Below are positions 34,828 through 44,856 of a DNA stretch of 64,000 bases, in pieces. A program made the position numbers and the translations under genes. This stretch comes from Haloferula luteola (lineage in GTDB: Bacteria > Verrucomicrobiota > Verrucomicrobiia > Verrucomicrobiales > Akkermansiaceae), in assembly GCF_014201715.1 (NCBI RefSeq), contig NZ_JACHFD010000001.1, positions 1-64,000 of the forward strand, read 5' to 3'. The notes below the pieces were generated by a model. It had not been told where the DNA came from and made no database searches. It saw only the letters and a program-made list of their open reading frames with translations. Each line of letters opens with the position of its first letter. Positions within the stretch are counted from its first letter, which is position 1.

Positions 34828-36192
34828 ATGGCCATGAATTCATCAGTCACCGTAGGTGTCGCCGCCCTCCTTTTGGGAGGGGTTGGCGGCTTCATGGCGG
34901 GAAAGTCCGGCGGCTCGGATGCCGCGGAATCGACCGCCTCGTTGGAACGTGATGCCAAGATCCGGCGTGAGACGGGATCTTCTGCATCGGAAGATCCCTC
35001 TGGTCCCCGGGCCCACAGCATTCAGGAGGCTCTTCGCGAACCGGGGCAATTGTCCCGTCTGCAGGCCTTGGCGGACCTCTATGAAAACATGAGCGTCGAT
35101 GAACTCTCGGCCGCGGCCGACACTCTCGACAACCTCCCCATGGGAGATCGCATTCTTGCTTCCATCTTGCTCTTCAGCCGCTGGGGTGAACTCGACCCCC
35201 AAGGCGCTTTGGCCTACAGCCAAACCATGGGCTTCGGCGGGATGTTTGCACGGCCGACGATTCTTCGCAGCTGGGCCAGTGTGGATCCGGTGAATGCCGC
35301 ACAGTATTACCTCGATAATCCCAATGAGTTCCGCCAGATGGGTGGACGCGGTGGTCCAGGCGGCGAAAGCGGTGCGGATACGATTGCTCGTGAGTGGGCC
35401 AAATTGGACCCGGAAGCAGCAATGGCTTGGGCCAATGGTCTGGAGGGCGACGAAAAGGGAAGCGCCATGGTTTCGGTGATCAGCGAGGTTGCCGCCAGCG
35501 ATCCGGCCAAAGCGGCCGCGATGGCAGCCAACCTGACGGGAGATGACCAGACCCGTGCCTATGGCGAAATCGCGAAAAACTGGGCCACGACGGACATGGC
35601 TGCCGCGGAAAGCTGGGCGAATTCTTTGACCGGAGACGCCAAAGACCGGGCGATGTCGGAAGTTTTGGAAGTGCTGGCTCGCACCGATGTCGATGCCGCT
35701 GCCGCCAAACTTTCATCGGTGAGCGAAGGCGAATATCGGGACCGCCTGGTGGCCACTCTGGCTGGGAAAATGGCTCAGACCGATCCTGCCGCCGCCGCCG
35801 CATGGCTCGGAAGTCAGGACAGCGCGGACTACGGCAATGCCATGCGCGAAATCATGAACAACTGGGTCTCTCAAGACAGCGAAGGGGCCTTGTCATTCAT
35901 CGAGGCTCAGCCTGTAGGTGAGGTCCGCGATTCGGCGACTCAGACGTATCTCTGGCGCAGCCAGGACACGATTGAGCCCACGGCCGCCGTCGCTTTGGCG
36001 GAAGCCATCAGTGATGAGCGCAGCCGTAGCATGACCATTGGCATGACGGTGCGCCGTTGGATGGAAACGGACGAGGACGCAGCGCGCTCCTATGTGGAAT
36101 CGAGCACGACCTTGAGCGACCGAGCCAAAGAGCGCATTCTCAGCGGCCGCGGTGGTGGCCCGGGTTGGGGCCGCGGTCCGGGCGGACGCTGA
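34828..36192 (+). CDS. WA-x-x-DP repeat solenoid protein, membrane-anchored
   Basis: A 454-residue protein. An N-terminal hydrophobic segment (SVTVGVAALLLGGVGGFMAG) acts as an anchor or signal peptide. From about residue 80 come some ten units of ~30 residues of the form WA-x-x-DP-x-x-A-x-x-W/Y (SRWGELDPQGALAY, RSWASVDPVNAAQYY, REWAKLDPEAAMAW, KNWATTDMAAAESW, GKMAQTDPAAAAAW, RRWMETDEDAARSY and others). This predicts an alpha-helical solenoid. The end is a Gly/Arg-rich tail (GRGGGPGWGRGPGGR). The type is common in Verrucomicrobiota but has no known function. ATG 34828 is chosen before the anchor. It is divergent from the phosphatase gene. Confidence 0.8.
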   Translation: MAMNSSVTVGVAALLLGGVGGFMAGKSGGSDAAESTASLERDAKIRRETGSSASEDPSGPRAHSIQEALREPGQLSRLQALADLYENMSVDELSAAADTLDNLPMGDRILASILLFSRWGELDPQGALAYSQTMGFGGMFARPTILRSWASVDPVNAAQYYLDNPNEFRQMGGRGGPGGESGADTIAREWAKLDPEAAMAWANGLEGDEKGSAMVSVISEVAASDPAKAAAMAANLTGDDQTRAYGEIAKNWATTDMAAAESWANSLTGDAKDRAMSEVLEVLARTDVDAAAAKLSSVSEGEYRDRLVATLAGKMAQTDPAAAAAWLGSQDSADYGNAMREIMNNWVSQDSEGALSFIEAQPVGEVRDSATQTYLWRSQDTIEPTAAVALAEAISDERSRSMTIGMTVRRWMETDEDAARSYVESSTTLSDRAKERILSGRGGGPGWGRGPGGR

Positions 36193-36209
36193 GATCGTCA
36201 GGTCTTCGC

Positions 36210-36863
36210 TTACTCCGACTCTTCTTGCGGGGCGGGTTCGATGCTTGGAGCGTCGGCCCGCCCTTCTTCTTGAGCTGGGAGGGTTGAAACGGCTGCTTGC
36301 CCCTTGAGCAAATCCTGAGTCAGGGAGTGGCCGGGATGTTCCTTGGAGTAACGGATCCCAAGTCCGAGGTAGAGCGCGACGAGAGCCAATAGGGCGAAGA
36401 GCGGCATCGGCATCGGACGAGCAAAGGCCCCCAGTTCCTGGCGCAGGCTTTCTTTCTCAGCTTCGGAGACCAAGCCACGCTTGGGCGCGAATTCCGCCTC
36501 ATCGGAGGTGTCTTCCCGGATGATCGCAGGGGTGCTTGCATCTTCTTCGGCCAAGGTCACCTGTTCTTCTTCGGTGAGGTGGAAAAGAAATTCCACGTCT
36601 CCCAGAAGAACTCGGCGGCCATCGATCAATGGGGTGATGTCGCGCGACATGCCGCTGAGCTTCGTGCCATTGGTGGAGCCCAAATCGCGGATTTGGAACC
36701 CTCCGGGGATGCGCTCCATCACGGCGTGCTTCACAGATACGGAGGTGCAGTCGATGACGATGTCATTCTCACTCCCGCGGCCCATCATGACAGACTGGCG
36801 GTCCGTGTTGAAGCGATAGGGTTGGGAGGGTTTCCCGGGAGGCGTGATCGTGACTCGTGGCAT
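36210..36863 (-). CDS. FHA-domain membrane protein
   Basis: A 217-residue protein. The N-terminal FHA domain (about 1-100) has the phosphothreonine-binding pattern MGRGSENDIVID, SVKHAVME and DLGSTNGT. An acidic linker follows, then one membrane helix near 152-172 (LFALLALVALYLGLGIRYS) and an Ala/Glu/Pro-rich tail. FHA domains read Ser/Thr phosphorylation, so it may recruit phosphoproteins to the membrane. No kinase is adjacent. It is convergent with the repeat protein gene (17 bases apart) and divergent from bactofilin. Confidence 0.85.
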   Translation of the reverse strand: MPRVTITPPGKPSQPYRFNTDRQSVMMGRGSENDIVIDCTSVSVKHAVMERIPGGFQIRDLGSTNGTKLSGMSRDITPLIDGRRVLLGDVEFLFHLTEEEQVTLAEEDASTPAIIREDTSDEAEFAPKRGLVSEAEKESLRQELGAFARPMPMPLFALLALVALYLGLGIRYSKEHPGHSLTQDLLKGQAAVSTLPAQEEGRADAPSIEPAPQEESE

Positions 36864-36995
36864 GATAAGTGAAACGGAAGAAGTTGGCGATTTCTAGCGA
36901 TCGGCTTGGGGATTCGCACGGAAATTCCGGGGAAGATCCACCATTCGGGAAATCCCGGTTGCCAAGGGGCGGGTGCTTTGCTCGATTATCCGGCT

Positions 36996-37316
36996 ATGGC
37001 GAGCGCAACGAACGTTTTGTCGAGCGGGATCGAAATCATTGGATCGATCCGGTTTTCGAACGACATGATCATCGATGGTCAAATCGAAGGGGAAATCGTG
37101 TCCGAAAAGGGCAAGGTGACGATTGGAGAAAATGCCAAGGTCAAAGGCGACATCACGGCCGGAGAGGTGAAAGTCTTCGGCAAGGTCGAAGGCAAGATCA
37201 CCTCCGAGCGCTGCGAGTTGAAATCAAAGAGCCGCCTCGACGGCGACATCAAAACCAAGAATCTCTCGATGGAGGAAGGAGCTTCCCTTTCCGGTCGCAC
37301 GGAGATCGGAGGGTGA
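36996..37316 (+). CDS. bactofilin
   Basis: A 106-residue polymer-forming cytoskeletal protein. A short tail (MASATNVLSSGIEIIGSIRF) leads into the right-handed beta-helix with regular Gly/Ile/Val turns: IDGQIEGEIVSEKGKVTIGE, KVKGDITAGEVKVFGKVEGK and RLDGDIKTKNLSMEEGA. Bactofilins self-assemble without nucleotide and anchor cell-wall or polar proteins at the membrane. ATG 36996 is chosen; an upstream in-frame start would add a tail unlike the family. It is divergent from the FHA gene and ends at a strong terminator. Confidence 0.92.
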   Translation: MASATNVLSSGIEIIGSIRFSNDMIIDGQIEGEIVSEKGKVTIGENAKVKGDITAGEVKVFGKVEGKITSERCELKSKSRLDGDIKTKNLSMEEGASLSGRTEIGG

Positions 37317-37358
37317 TTTCGCATGGCCGACCTTAAGAGTCGGCTCGATTCACGATCG

Positions 37359-37388
37359 GCGCTTCGATGGTTTTCGAAGCGCCTTTTT
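37359..37388 (+). terminator. terminator after bactofilin
   Basis: GGCGCTTCGA (37359-37368) pairs with TCGAAGCGCC (37374-37383) across a 5-base loop and is followed by TTTTT (37384-37388), about 45 bases past the bactofilin stop. Confidence 0.88.
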
Positions 37389-37454
37389 GTGTTCTGAAAG
37401 GCGAAGCTCGCACGGGGGCACAGGCGTGAGTCCCGTGAACTTTCCCGCCCCACC

Positions 37455-38060
37455 TCAGGGCTCAAATCGTCGACAGATCCAGGCGACGCGAGCAGGAACG
37501 GATTCCATCTCCAGCAAGGTCTGGCGGTCATCCGCGTCGTGAATGAATTGCTGGGCCATCACATCGCAGAGGATGGCCGGATCATCGAGAGGATCGCACA
37601 TGGCGCGAAACGCCACCTGCACCTCGGGTGCAAAATTCGAGAGGGCCACTTCAGCCGCTTCCTTCAGAGCTTCGACCGCTGCCGGAGCCTGGGATTCCGG
37701 TTCAAAGACCGAGGGCAATGGTTCGATGCGTGCGGTTGGATACTCCGCACCCAGGATCCATTCCTTGAATCGCACACGGATCACGCCGTGCAGCAAGAGG
37801 TTCGAGGTACCATCGTCCATTTCTCGCGATGCCCGAATCAACCCAATGGTGCCGATCTCAGGGACACAATCCGTGGGGTCGGGGGATTCGTCGCCGATCA
37901 AGCGAGCGATCGCGAAGAAACAATCGCCAGCCAAGGTGTCGGCCAACATTTGTTGGTAGCGGGGTTCGAAGATGCGCAAAGGCAGGCCGCCGTGGGGGAA
38001 GACCACGCAATCGGGCAGCAGCATGGCCCCACAAATTTCAGGGATTTCCAAGGTCGGCAT
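37455..38060 (-). CDS. stand-alone Lon N-terminal (PUA-like) domain protein
   Basis: A 201-residue protein. MLLPDCVVFPHGGLPLRIFEPRYQQML and EIGTIGLI are the Lon substrate-binding domain signatures, with a C-terminal helical bundle ending in the expected region. No AAA+ or protease part follows. Stand-alone Lon-N proteins (E. coli YcbK-like annotations aside) are widespread and of unknown function, perhaps adaptor or substrate-recognition proteins. ATG 38060 (MPTLEIPEI) is chosen. It is 50 bases downstream of the zinc-ribbon gene in the same direction. Confidence 0.82.
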   Translation of the reverse strand: MPTLEIPEICGAMLLPDCVVFPHGGLPLRIFEPRYQQMLADTLAGDCFFAIARLIGDESPDPTDCVPEIGTIGLIRASREMDDGTSNLLLHGVIRVRFKEWILGAEYPTARIEPLPSVFEPESQAPAAVEALKEAAEVALSNFAPEVQVAFRAMCDPLDDPAILCDVMAQQFIHDADDRQTLLEMESVPARVAWICRRFEP

Positions 38061-38110
38061 GTCCAGAGCACAAGACCGGGTCGCCGGCGATGGCAACCGC
38101 TTTCTGACCT

Positions 38111-38503
38111 TCACGGACGACGAGCCCGGGAAGTTTGGCACGGTTCGCCACAATAGGGGCAGCGATAGTGCTTGGTGAAGGTGACCCGAGTGGCAATGTA
38201 GAGCCGAGGGCTCCCTAGCAGGGTTTTGCGGTGGCGCGAGTTCATGGTCGCGCCCGTCCGGCGGAAGACTTTCACGTGGCAAAGGGGGCACCGAATATTG
38301 CCCGAGAGGCCCAGAGTAAGAAGGAACAACAAGACCAGCGCCGCGATGATGGCGAGGGAGGCCAAGAGGCTTTCCCGGTGATCAAACATGAGCCCCCTGA
38401 CTAGAGTGGCGACGAGGGCGATCCAAAGAATGGGAAACAGAAGATAGAGCCCGGAAGCAGTTCGAAGAAGCTGGAGTGAACGGGCATTGGAAAAGCGATG
38501 CAC
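38111..38503 (-). CDS. membrane protein with zinc-ribbon cysteines
   Basis: A 130-residue protein with two membrane helices (about 18-37 and 45-66), then a cytoplasmic tail holding two CxxC pairs (CPLC and CPYC) 40 residues apart, a treble-clef or zinc-ribbon arrangement. The segment between them is basic (FRRTGATMNSRHRKTLLG). No family is recognised. The start is GTG 38503. It is divergent from the heme A synthase gene, and the Lon-N gene follows it, so the two may form an operon. Confidence 0.6.
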   Translation of the reverse strand: MHRFSNARSLQLLRTASGLYLLFPILWIALVATLVRGLMFDHRESLLASLAIIAALVLLFLLTLGLSGNIRCPLCHVKVFRRTGATMNSRHRKTLLGSPRLYIATRVTFTKHYRCPYCGEPCQTSRARRP

Positions 38504-38691
38504 GAGCGGGAATTACGAAGCTCTCCACGCAAGTTCCAGCAGGGAAGTGCAAGAAATGCATTTTCACAAAAAGGCCATGATTTTTGAAAGATGATCGAAG
38601 CCGAAATGAAGACGAGGTCGACGGGTGAATCCCTCGGAGACCGGATTTTGCGCTGGCTCATCCTCAAGATCTGCCGCTTTTTCGCCGCGCG

Positions 38692-39696
38692 ATGAATCGG
38701 TTTCAGAAGCTCGCCTTGGCGTCCCTCGTTTCGGTCCTGGTGTTGATTTTCGTGGGGGCGGTGGTTCGCGTCACCGGTGCCGGTTTGGGCTGTCCGGACT
38801 GGCCCACATGTTGGGGGTGCTTGGTGCCTCCGTGGAAGGTCGAGCAGGTCGATTTGTCGAAAATCGACTTCGAAAAGTTCCGCGCGAAGGCGGAGCGCTT
38901 GGGGCGCGACCCGGATACGGTCACGCCCGAGCACATTCTGGAGTCTTTCAATCCCAGACATGTCTGGACCGAGTTCGTCAATCGCCTGACATCCCTTCCT
39001 GTGGGGATTTTCGCAGTGGCGACACTGGTGGCTTCGTGGGGCCGATCGCGAGCCCAGAAAGCCGTGAAATGGACGGCCATGGCGGCATTGATCGTGGTCT
39101 TGATCAACGCGGTCATGGGCGCCAAGGTGGTATATAGCGGCCTCAAACCCGGGATTCTGACGGCGCACATGGCCTTGGCGATGCTGTTGATCGTGCTTCA
39201 AGTGTTCACCTTGTGGCGTGGCACGGATCAGCCCATGCGTCTCCACACCTCGCAGCAGGGAGCTCAGCGAGGATGGATTGGGGTGGGGATTCTGTTGGGG
39301 GCAATCGTGATCGAAGGCATCATGGGTAGCCAGATTCGGGAGTTGACCGATCAGATGGCCAAAAGTCATCAGGGGCAGGACCGGGTGGAATGGATTTCTG
39401 AGTTGGAGCAGTCGTGGATCTATTTGGTCCACCGCAGTTTCTCGTGGGTCATCGTGGTCGTGACGGCCATTTCCTGGGCATGGACGCGCAAGAATGTGGT
39501 CGGCCCCATAGGCAAGGCACCCCGATGGGTCGTGGGGCTGGTGGCTTTGCAGATGCTGCTGGGCTTGGTGATGGCCCAAGTCGAGGTTCACGAAGTGGCA
39601 CAGGTTCTTCACGTTGGGTTGGCGGGAATCCTGCTTGCAGCAACGGTTCATTGGTTTCTCACCTTGCTCCCTTCAAAAGCTGAAACAGCCGGACAT

Positions 39697-39699
<3 letters not shown>
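38692..39699 (+). CDS. ctaA: heme A synthase (COX15/CtaA)
   Basis: An inner-membrane enzyme that oxidises heme O to heme A for aa3-type cytochrome c oxidase. The 335 residues contain about eight helices in two four-helix bundles. The first has the family start VGAVVRVTGAGLGCPDWPTCWG (Cys pair), with conserved His in RHVWTEFVNRL and LTAHM. The second has His in LVHRSFSW and LHVGLAG. An insertion of about 45 residues lies between helices 1 and 2. No other cytochrome oxidase gene is in the window. Its stop codon forms part of a tight hairpin. Confidence 0.9.
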
Positions 39700-40918
<1,219 letters not shown>

Positions 40919-40925
40919 CCTTCCT

Positions 40926-40987
40926 GTCGCTTCATTTGGAAGCGACTGACTTCTGCCCGCTCCGGTGCTTCCGGGGCGGGCATTTTT
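40926..40987 (+). terminator. tandem hairpins terminating gapA
   Basis: GTCGCTTC-ATTTG-GAAGCGAC (40926-40946) lies directly after the stop. It is followed by TGCCCGC...GCGGGCA with inner CCGG/CCGG pairs (40954-40982) running into TTTTT. The second is a textbook terminator; the first may protect the 3' end. Confidence 0.85.
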
Positions 40988-41035
40988 GTGCCGCGCGCCG
41001 GGGGGCGTGATCAGCCTTGAGGTTCAGCTCTTGAG

Positions 41036-41070
41036 GCGATCTTTGAGAGAAAGCTTCCCTCAAAGATCGC
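41036..41070 (-). terminator. perfect 12-bp hairpin past the ligase gene
   Basis: GCGATCTTTGAG (41036-41047) pairs exactly with CTCAAAGATCGC (41059-41070) around an 11-base loop. It lies 32 bases beyond the ligase stop, but no T-run follows on either strand, so it may be a factor-dependent or mRNA-stabilising stem rather than a simple terminator. Confidence 0.5.
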
Positions 41071-41102
41071 GTGATTGAATCTCCGCAATCTGCTTCGGCT
41101 CC

Positions 41103-43244
41103 TCAACGCTCTGCAAGGAGTTGGCACCCCTTGAGATCGAGCTTGCCTGAGGCGAGGACGGGGATTTCGGTGACGGGAACGATCGCCCGTGGGCACCAGA
41201 GGGAGGGCACCCCAGCATCCATCAGCTTGTAGCGCAGGTCGATGCATTCTTGTTCCAAAGCCGGGCCGGCAAGAGTGGAGAGCAGGATGATGGCTTCGCC
41301 CTTCTGCTCGTCGGGAACTCCCACGATGGCGATTTTCCGCTCGGCTTCCGAATCGAGGCCCAAGGCCTTGTTGATGGCAGCCTCGACCGTTTCGTGCGGC
41401 ACCATCTCTCCAGCGATTTTGGAGAATCGGGAGATGCGCCCTTCGATGCGAAGGAAGCCGTCTTCATCGACTCGTCCCACGTCGCCCGTGCGGAACCAGC
41501 CGTCCGGGTGGATCACTTCGGCCGATTTCTTGGGATTGTCCAGATAGCCTGGAAAAATGTTCACGCCCCGGAACCAGATGATCCCCTGACGGTCGATCGG
41601 GCAGGGGAGATCGGTAGCGGGATCCGTCAGTCGCACGGCGATTCCGGGCAGCATTTGCCCGACCGTGCCCTGCCGGGAAGAAGGAAGGACCACGGCATTC
41701 CCTGCGGTGGAAGGCTCGGGCAAATTGACGTTGGTGACCGGAGACGTTTCGGTGAGTCCGTAGCCTTCCAATGGGCGAATTTGGAAACGCTGATGGAAAG
41801 CATCCGCGAGGTTTTCCGGTAGTTTCTCAGCACCCGTCACAACCAACTTCACCGATTGCAATTGCTCCGGCTTCACCCGTTTCATGTAGCCGCGAAGGAA
41901 GGTGGGGGTTGCCAGCAATAGCGAAACCTTTCGCGCTTCAATGAGTTCTCCCAACCGTTTCGTCTCGAGTGGGTTCGGGTAGGTCACGAGATCAAGACCT
42001 TCAATGCACGGGAACCACAGGGTGACGGTGCTACCAAAGGAATGGAAGAGAGGGAGGCATCCAAGAATGCGGTCACCAGGGCCGACTTCCAATCGACTCC
42101 CGAACTGGCAGACATTGCCCAGCACGTTGCGATGGGACAGCACCACGCCTTTGGGATCCCCCGAGGAGCCTGAGGTGAAAAGGAGAACCGCTTCGTCATC
42201 ACCCTTCCGTTTGCCCACCCCAAAAAGGGCGGCGAGAGTTGAGGCAGGAAGCAGTTTGGCCAGAATCGTCCACGCCACGATCTTCTTCTTCAGCAATGGA
42301 AGAACTCGTTCGATGTGGATGAGGTCGCGGTTGGGTGGCCACGGGAACGAGGCGACCTTGCGAACGAAGGGATCGGCCGTGATGTAACGGTCGACTCCCG
42401 ATTGTTTCATGGCCGAGCGGACGGCCTCGTGACTAGCGGTGAAATTGAAGTTCACCGGGACTTTTCCAGCAAAGACAACGGCAAGATTGGCCACCATGCC
42501 GGCTTTCCCCGGCGGCAGAACGATTCCGATCCGGGGAGCATCGGTGGCTTCGCGGAGGTATTTTGAGAAAACCAGAGCGGCCGCGAGTAGCTTATCAAAC
42601 GTTAGCACCGAATCGTCTGCTCCGTCGAACAGCGTGGTTTTCGAATGCTTCTTCAATCCTTGCAGGACGGCCATTGCCAACGAGCCCTTGAACAGATTGC
42701 GGGCCGAGTAGGCCTCTTGAGAGGCAACCAGCATCCCTTCGCGAATCGTGGCACCGGAGACCTTCGACTCAGAGATCAACTCTCCCAAAGCAAAAACCAC
42801 CCGAGGCAAGTTCGATGACTTGTCGACGGAGAGCGTGGTATCGCGAGGCGAGTCCATGCCGACGGGCAGAGTAGGGAGACGGAATTTGCCAAGCGTCGTC
42901 AGTGTTTTTCCCGGGATATGGCAAGGGGTGTTGGCCCGCGCCACCCCAGGTCCCGGAACGAACACCAACACGCCGTTGTCTTTGAGCGCCCCCTTGAGTT
43001 GATCTCCGACAGCAGCCGGATCTTCGTCATCATCAGAAAACACGGCACCGGACCCCGACTTCCCGAGAAAGTCCCGAACTTCGGGATCCATGGGGGCATT
43101 TTCTTCGATGAGCCAGGTGATCGGCCGCCCGTGAAAAAGCTGCTGAAATGTGGCAAGGTCCGGAGCATCAAGCTTTCCCGGAACTACGAGGCAACCGGAG
43201 GCAGGGAGACGTTCGCGATGAAGAAACTGGACGGCGGAACTCAT
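41103..43244 (-). CDS. Aas-like acyl ligase with degenerate acyltransferase domain
   Basis: A 713-residue protein. Residues ~200-713 form an ANL-superfamily ligase: LLFTSGSSGDPKGVVLSHRN (ATP loop), LPLFHSFGS, EGYGLTETSP, GWFRTGDVG and the catalytic C-terminal Lys in LASGKLDLKG. It should adenylate a fatty acid for transfer to CoA or ACP. Residues ~1-180 have the layout of a PlsC acyltransferase (as in Aas of E. coli) but lack the H-x4-D catalytic pair, and the FPEGTR motif is replaced by VPGPG. The N-terminal half therefore appears catalytically dead. It is convergent with gapA. Confidence 0.78.
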   Translation of the reverse strand: MSSAVQFLHRERLPASGCLVVPGKLDAPDLATFQQLFHGRPITWLIEENAPMDPEVRDFLGKSGSGAVFSDDDEDPAAVGDQLKGALKDNGVLVFVPGPGVARANTPCHIPGKTLTTLGKFRLPTLPVGMDSPRDTTLSVDKSSNLPRVVFALGELISESKVSGATIREGMLVASQEAYSARNLFKGSLAMAVLQGLKKHSKTTLFDGADDSVLTFDKLLAAALVFSKYLREATDAPRIGIVLPPGKAGMVANLAVVFAGKVPVNFNFTASHEAVRSAMKQSGVDRYITADPFVRKVASFPWPPNRDLIHIERVLPLLKKKIVAWTILAKLLPASTLAALFGVGKRKGDDEAVLLFTSGSSGDPKGVVLSHRNVLGNVCQFGSRLEVGPGDRILGCLPLFHSFGSTVTLWFPCIEGLDLVTYPNPLETKRLGELIEARKVSLLLATPTFLRGYMKRVKPEQLQSVKLVVTGAEKLPENLADAFHQRFQIRPLEGYGLTETSPVTNVNLPEPSTAGNAVVLPSSRQGTVGQMLPGIAVRLTDPATDLPCPIDRQGIIWFRGVNIFPGYLDNPKKSAEVIHPDGWFRTGDVGRVDEDGFLRIEGRISRFSKIAGEMVPHETVEAAINKALGLDSEAERKIAIVGVPDEQKGEAIILLSTLAGPALEQECIDLRYKLMDAGVPSLWCPRAIVPVTEIPVLASGKLDLKGCQLLAER

Positions 43245-43362
43245 TGAAGGCGTGCTGGGCGATTAGGGCTTCTGCACGACAATGGACGCGAAAACCGGGG
43301 CGTGGCACGGATTTTTTGCCGGGAATTGCAGGAGTTTTCCTCAGGGCGAGCCGAATCTCGGC

Positions 43363-44835
43363 CTAAGAAGCCAAATGCTTTCGAAACCTTTCCAGTGGAC
43401 CCTCCCACAGTTCCGGTCGATGAGGCTGGTAGATGGGGAAATCGAAAGACCTGCGAAGCAGCGCTCTTCCTTCTGCAAGCGATTTCAGATGCCCCGTGGC
43501 GACCATTTGAACGATCAGGTTCCCGCAAGATGTCGCTTCGACAGGGCCTGCGATGATCTCTAGCTGGCAAGCGTCGGCCGTGGCTTGCATGAGCGTTTCA
43601 TTCTGGATCCCACCGCCCCCAGCATGGAGTCGGGTGAAGGATTTTCCAGTGAGTTGACGAAACCGATCGAGAACCACCCGGTATTTCAATGCCAACGACT
43701 CGGAGGCAATGCGCAATATCTGCCCTTTGTCTTCAGGAACCGGCTGTTGGCGACGTCGGCAATATTCGCGAATGCGCTCCGGCATGTTTCCGGGCGACGC
43801 GAAAATCGGATCGTCGGGGTCGATGAACGCCTGAAAGGGCTCAGCCGCATCCGCAAGCTTGGCGAGCTCAGCGTAGCTCAGCGACTCTCCTTCAAGCGCC
43901 CATTGTCGACGGCATTCCTGGATCAGCCAAAGTCCGGCGATGTTCTTCAGAAAGCGCACGGACTGGTCGACCCCTAGTTCGTTGCAACAACGCGCATCGA
44001 ATGCTTCTCTCGACCGAATGGGCGCGTCCGTTTCGATGCCCATGATCGACCATGTCCCGGAGGAAAGCCACAGTCGCTCATCGTTCTCCATCGGGATGCC
44101 GGCCACGGCCGCAGCAGTGTCATGTGAGGCGGATGCCACGACCCTCACAGGCCCCAGGCCAGTGACGCGCTGCACGTCATCGCGAAGCACACCAAGGGGA
44201 GTTCCCGGGTCGACCAGATGACCAAAGATGGCCTTGGGCAAACCCATGGCATCGATCACCTCCCAAGCCCAATCGCCCGTGGCGGGATCGAGCAACTGGG
44301 AAGTCGATGCCACGGTGCGCTCGATGGCAGCACTTCCGCAGAGCCAGTAGGAAAGCAAGTCCGGTACAAATAGGAGCGCCGAAGCGCCGACAAGAGCGGG
44401 CGAAGGCTTCTGGTTTTCTGCCAGCAAATGCAAGGAGCTGTTGTAAAACTGAGTCGTGATCCCCGTGTGCTGATAGACGATCGCTTCGGGCATTCGGGCA
44501 TGCATCACCTCCGCCATGCCCTCGTGGCGAGGATCACGGTATTGATGGGGCAGCCCCAGCAATCGACCTGCCTCATCAAGCAAAGCAAAGTCACAGCCCC
44601 AGGTGTCGATTCCGATCGCCACGATCTCGTCTCCATAGCGTCCAGCCGCGATTCGAAGTCCTTCCTGAATCTCTCGAAACAATCCCACCACGTTCCAAAA
44701 GGAACCTCCCGGCAGGTCAGTCCCGGGGTTTTCAAAGCGGTGCACCTCTTCCAGAGAGAGTCGTTCTTCTCGGAAAACTCCTGCAATCAGGCGTCCGGAT
44801 CCGGCACCGAGGTCAATGGCAATAAAGATGGGCAT
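43363..44835 (-). CDS. rhaB: rhamnulokinase
   Basis: A FGGY-family sugar kinase of 490 residues that phosphorylates L-rhamnulose at C1. IAIDLGAGSGRLIAGVF is the N-terminal phosphate-binding motif, GIDTWGCDFALLD is characteristic of RhaB, and ASASHDTAAAVAGIP, SSGTWSIMG and LHAGGGGIQNETLMQ are family blocks. Context supports rhamnose: the DeoR regulator lies just upstream in the same operon and an aldolase/dehydrogenase fusion is divergent. No rhamnose isomerase or transporter gene is adjacent. ATG 44835, 21 bases after the deoR stop. Confidence 0.9.
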   Translation of the reverse strand: MPIFIAIDLGAGSGRLIAGVFREERLSLEEVHRFENPGTDLPGGSFWNVVGLFREIQEGLRIAAGRYGDEIVAIGIDTWGCDFALLDEAGRLLGLPHQYRDPRHEGMAEVMHARMPEAIVYQHTGITTQFYNSSLHLLAENQKPSPALVGASALLFVPDLLSYWLCGSAAIERTVASTSQLLDPATGDWAWEVIDAMGLPKAIFGHLVDPGTPLGVLRDDVQRVTGLGPVRVVASASHDTAAAVAGIPMENDERLWLSSGTWSIMGIETDAPIRSREAFDARCCNELGVDQSVRFLKNIAGLWLIQECRRQWALEGESLSYAELAKLADAAEPFQAFIDPDDPIFASPGNMPERIREYCRRRQQPVPEDKGQILRIASESLALKYRVVLDRFRQLTGKSFTRLHAGGGGIQNETLMQATADACQLEIIAGPVEATSCGNLIVQMVATGHLKSLAEGRALLRRSFDFPIYQPHRPELWEGPLERFRKHLAS

Positions 44836-44856
44836 GAGAGCAGGTGAGGTGGCCGA

